NCBI RefSeq assembly: GCF_000829455.1
Contig: NZ_JXAK01000029.1
Location: 23,595-87,594 of the forward strand
DNA from: Gordoniibacillus kamchatkensis
Lineage (GTDB): Bacteria; Bacillota; Bacilli; Paenibacillales; NBRC-103111
Length of the DNA: 64,000 nt
Direction: 5' to 3'
The stretch's first letter is position 1, and every line of letters starts with the position of its first letter. This document shows, one piece after another, positions 61,847 through 64,000 of the stretch. The notes below the pieces were generated by a model that was not told the origin of the DNA, ran no database searches, and was given only the letters and a program-made list of their open reading frames with translations. The position numbers and the translations under genes are program-made.

Positions 61847-62698
61847 TTACTCTACCATCTCGTTCGCTTTCGCCACGAATTCGTCGATTTTTTTATCGGC
61901 GTTCAATTTGTCAAGCGTCTTGTTCACTTGCTCCAGCACCTTAGGATCAATGCCTTTTTTGAAGGCGAGCGCGGAGCCGCCCGTATCGTCCTTCGGCACA
62001 GCCGGAGCTATGGTCAGGTCTTTATTCTTGTTCACATAGTTTTGCGCAACCGGGAGCTCGACGACGATCGCGTCCACCCGCTTCGACTTCAGCTCGGCGA
62101 CGATGTCGGAAATTTTGCCGAGCGATTTCAGCTGTGCGTTAGCGATTTGCTCCTGGGCGATCTTCTCTTGAATCGAACCTTTTTGCACGCCGATTTTGAG
62201 GCCTTTCAGATCGTCCAGCGTTTTGAACTTGTCCTTGTCTTCGGCGCGAACGACGACGCCTTGCGCCGCGGTATAATAAATTTTCGTGAAATCGACGTTT
62301 TTCTTGCGGTCGTCCGTCGGGCTCATGCCGGCAGCGATCATATCGATGTTGCCGGTGTCCAGCGCGGGAAGAAGGCCGTCGAACTTCATGTCCTTGATTT
62401 CCATCTCCACGCCGAGATCTTTGGCAATAGCGTTCGCGATATCGATGTCAAAGCCGACAATTTGGTCTTTGCCGTCAATCAGCTTGTGGAATTCGTACGG
62501 CGGGTAATCGGCGCTCGTGCCGACAACAAGTTTGCCCTTTGCTTTGAACGGATTGTTCGGTGCGGCGGAGGTCGTCTCTTTCTTATCGGCGGCAGGAGCT
62601 GCTGCGTTCGTGGACGCAGGCTGATCCTTTTGTCCGCAGGCGGTAGCGATGCCCATTGTGAGCAGCAGGGCTGCAGCTACAGTTGCGAATTTTTTCAT
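61847..62698 (-). CDS. Polar amino-acid ABC substrate-binding lipoprotein
   Basis: 283 residues. The signal peptide ends in lipobox 'IATAC'. The family-3 receptor domain includes 'LVVGTSADYPPYEFH', 'GFDIDIANAIAKDLGVEMEIKDMKFDGLLPALDTGNIDMIAAGMSPTDDR' and 'GLKIGVQKGS'. ATG at 62696-62698 has GGGGAG 8 bp upstream. The arginine-contact 'TDDR' is kept. It binds a polar amino acid, perhaps glutamine or cystine, and feeds the permease/ATPase pair downstream. Confidence 0.93.
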   Translation of the reverse strand: MKKFATVAAALLLTMGIATACGQKDQPASTNAAAPAADKKETTSAAPNNPFKAKGKLVVGTSADYPPYEFHKLIDGKDQIVGFDIDIANAIAKDLGVEMEIKDMKFDGLLPALDTGNIDMIAAGMSPTDDRKKNVDFTKIYYTAAQGVVVRAEDKDKFKTLDDLKGLKIGVQKGSIQEKIAQEQIANAQLKSLGKISDIVAELKSKRVDAIVVELPVAQNYVNKNKDLTIAPAVPKDDTGGSALAFKKGIDPKVLEQVNKTLDKLNADKKIDEFVAKANEMVE

Positions 62699-62754
62699 GC
62701 TGTGGTCTCCCCAATCCATAAATTGAACTTTGGTGAATAATTATACACTCGAAT

Positions 62755-62783
62755 AGTATACAAGAAAGTTGCCGATTGCTCAA
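62755..62783 (-). promoter_or_regulatory. Promoter for the amino-acid ABC operon
   Basis: On the minus strand TTGAGC (62778-62783) and TATACT (62755-62760) are 17 bp apart. The start ATG lies about 57 bp downstream of the -10. Confidence 0.75.
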
Positions 62784-62986
62784 TGATATTTTTCATCTAA
62801 TTGCTTCGCGTTCCCGCCCCGGCGCGTTTCAAAGGTACAAGCCCTCGGCTCTGGCTTTATATACATCTCATTTTTGGCCGAAAGGTCATTGGTCCAGGCA
62901 ACTCCGTCTCTTTCTTAATATGATAACTGTGAAATATCCCCATGTTCCGCCATCTTTTTTTTTCGCTAAGCAGGTGATCGAATGCA

Positions 62987-63610
62987 ATGATTACCAGGAA
63001 AAGGGCTTCCTCTCGCAGAGTGAAACGATCGCGCGTGCGCAATAGCAGCTGCGGCGTGAAGAAATCTGTGAAGGTACTCAAAAAAACGAAAACCCGAGGC
63101 AGCGATTCAAGAGGACCATGCAAGTCGAATAAAGCGCGCAAAGCCGCATCCAAACGAAGACCTTCCTGCGAAACGAGCTCGCTCTGCGAAGTGCAAATTA
63201 TCGGAACCGACCGGCATCGTCCTCGCCCCATCATGACCGATAGCGATGGACGGCTTGTTACGGTGACGATACCTTCCAGACGTTCCAGAATCCTATTTCA
63301 AGAAGAAGCTTTTCTTGGCCTGGACGTTACAGGCGAGATTCTCAGCTTGCCGATGCAGAATACGGCAACTAAATCAGCAGTGTCGTATGCGGTCATTAAT
63401 CGGGGCGACTATCCCACTCTCGTTATGGCGGAAATCAGCCCGAATTCCATTGATTTTTCGGTGGATCAACAAGAGGTCATAGCGCCACAATCGATGCGTG
63501 TCATCGTTCCGAACCGTTTTTTGAAATGGACTCGATTATCGCTGACAGCCGAAGATGGACAAGGACCGACGCAAATTGACGTTTATTACCAATCGCAAAC
63601 AGTAGGATAA
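62987..63610 (+). CDS. DUF6385-like protein with very basic N-terminus
   Basis: 207 residues. The first ~70 are Lys/Arg/Ser-rich and unordered. A compact beta domain follows, with 'EVQIIGTDRHRPRPIMTDSDGRLVTVTI', 'TATKSAVSYAVINRGDYPTLVMAEISPNSIDFSVDQQEVI' and 'FLKWTRLSLTAEDGQGPTQIDVYYQSQTVG'. This resembles DUF6385 proteins of Paenibacillus, thought to be surface or spore-associated. The ribosome binding site is weak (AGGTGATC), so the start could lie elsewhere. It lies 32 bp before a gene of the same type. Confidence 0.6.
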   Translation: MITRKRASSRRVKRSRVRNSSCGVKKSVKVLKKTKTRGSDSRGPCKSNKARKAASKRRPSCETSSLCEVQIIGTDRHRPRPIMTDSDGRLVTVTIPSRRSRILFQEEAFLGLDVTGEILSLPMQNTATKSAVSYAVINRGDYPTLVMAEISPNSIDFSVDQQEVIAPQSMRVIVPNRFLKWTRLSLTAEDGQGPTQIDVYYQSQTVG

Positions 63611-63642
63611 TTAGCATAAGTCATGAAAGGAGCTGCGGCATC

Positions 63643-64000
63643 ATGCCAAACTACTCGGTATTTCAGACCGATCCGGACAACCTAAGAACGTTAATATACG
63701 GAAAAGACGGCACCGGAACGGATCGCGTCATCGCCACAGACACAAGCGGAAACATTACAGCGGTCATTCTTGACGGTACGATCACCAGCGTTCTCGGTGC
63801 GACCATCACAGCCGGTACGCTGACTTCAGCAGGCACGGTCACGAATTTCTTGGATGGTACGATCACCAGCGTGCTTGGCGCCACGATAACAGCCGGTACG
63901 CTGACTTCCGCCGGTACAGTCACCAATCTCTTGGACGGTACGATCACCAGCGTGCTTGGCGCCACGATCCACAGCCGGCCACTGCTGACGCTTCCGCCGG
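63643..64000 (+). CDS. DUF6385-type repeat protein, partial at window end
   Basis: ATG lies about 10 bp after GAAAGGAG. The product begins MPNYSVFQTDPDNLRTLIYG, then 'TDRVIATDTSGNITAVI'. It runs into 27-residue repeats (LDGTITSVLGATITAGTLTS plus AGTVTN), encoded by 81-bp units at about 63772, 63853 and 63934. The Gly/Thr pattern suggests a beta-solenoid. In the last unit the DNA departs from the repeat and changes frame, likely from base-call errors. The 3' end is beyond the window. Confidence 0.75.
   Translation, partial: MPNYSVFQTDPDNLRTLIYGKDGTGTDRVIATDTSGNITAVILDGTITSVLGATITAGTLTSAGTVTNFLDGTITSVLGATITAGTLTSAGTVTNLLDGTITSVLGATIHSRPLLTLPP

Noticed and set aside
62776..63045. Short plus-strand frame upstream of the DUF6385 gene
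   Set aside because: It overlaps the promoter region of the divergent operon, lacks a ribosome site and has no protein-like composition.
62857..63234. 125-codon minus-strand frame over the basic N-terminus of the DUF6385 gene
   Set aside because: Antisense shadow with no start signal; the plus-strand frame leads into a recognisable domain.
63663..63965. 100-codon minus-strand repeat frame (VIVPSK-type repeats)
   Set aside because: It is the complement of the 81-bp coding repeats of the plus-strand DUF6385-type gene.

Overview
The window looks like chromosomal DNA of a Paenibacillus-type spore-forming Bacillota: GC-rich overall, strong AGGAGG-type ribosome binding sites, frequent TTG and GTG starts, intrinsic terminators between most units, and gene families typical of Paenibacillaceae (SigW-type sigma factor, BdbC/BdbD, ThiXYZ-type importer, DUF5696 and DUF6385 proteins, carbohydrate ABC clusters without their own ATPase). 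It is housekeeping and accessory metabolism. No rRNA, CRISPR array, prophage or insertion sequence is visible.

Layout. 1-4.9 kb: a partial cobalamin/iron-type binding protein, a flavoprotein behind a guanine-type riboswitch, and a GT4 glycosyltransferase with an extra C-terminal domain. 4.6-17.7 kb: short operons for nucleotide and purine metabolism (amidohydrolase, chromate transporter, HAD phosphatase; deoxynucleoside kinase), DNA repair (Mug-like, Tag), thiol oxidation (bdbDC), a SigW-type sigma factor with a DinB protein, a frameshifted site-2 protease, an orphan ABC ATPase and tRNA-Thr(CGU). 17.6-21.6 kb: a TPP-riboswitch-controlled thiamine precursor operon (binding protein, thiamine-binding protein, permease, ATPase) ending in a TatD-type hydrolase. 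21.7-27.5 kb: patatin, small proteins, uridine kinase, M29 aminopeptidase. 27.5-30.2 kb: an AT-richer cassette of a DUF5317 membrane protein, a 32-residue hydrophobic peptide and a membrane GGDEF/HD-GYP enzyme. 30.3-41.6 kb: a permease, topB, amidase plus phosphodiesterase, a RavA/ViaA-like pair and an MsrAB fusion. 41.6-52.7 kb: an eleven-kilobase polysaccharide-type import cluster with a 1,000-residue binding protein, two permease pairs and three accessory surface proteins. 52.9-64 kb: LD/DD-carboxypeptidase lipoprotein, glutathione peroxidase, HelD helicase, a 13-Asp-box surface protein, DegV, an amino-acid ABC importer and two DUF6385-type repeat proteins, the last cut by the window end.

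Two things cut across the window. First, six otherwise well-conserved genes are each broken by one missing base, mostly in a short G/C run, and the last 45 bases contain more indels. This looks like consensus error more than gene decay. Second, a 65-bp palindromic repeat (ends AGGCGTTAAGCTGG / CCAGCTTAACGCCT) occurs seven times in three tandem groups between genes. One group separates the binding-protein gene from the permease gene of the amino-acid importer.

Best candidates for undescribed biology are the DUF5317-peptide-GGDEF/HD-GYP cassette (possible peptide input to c-di-GMP), the guanine-type riboswitch in front of a flavoprotein, the 65-bp repeat family and the large import cluster.
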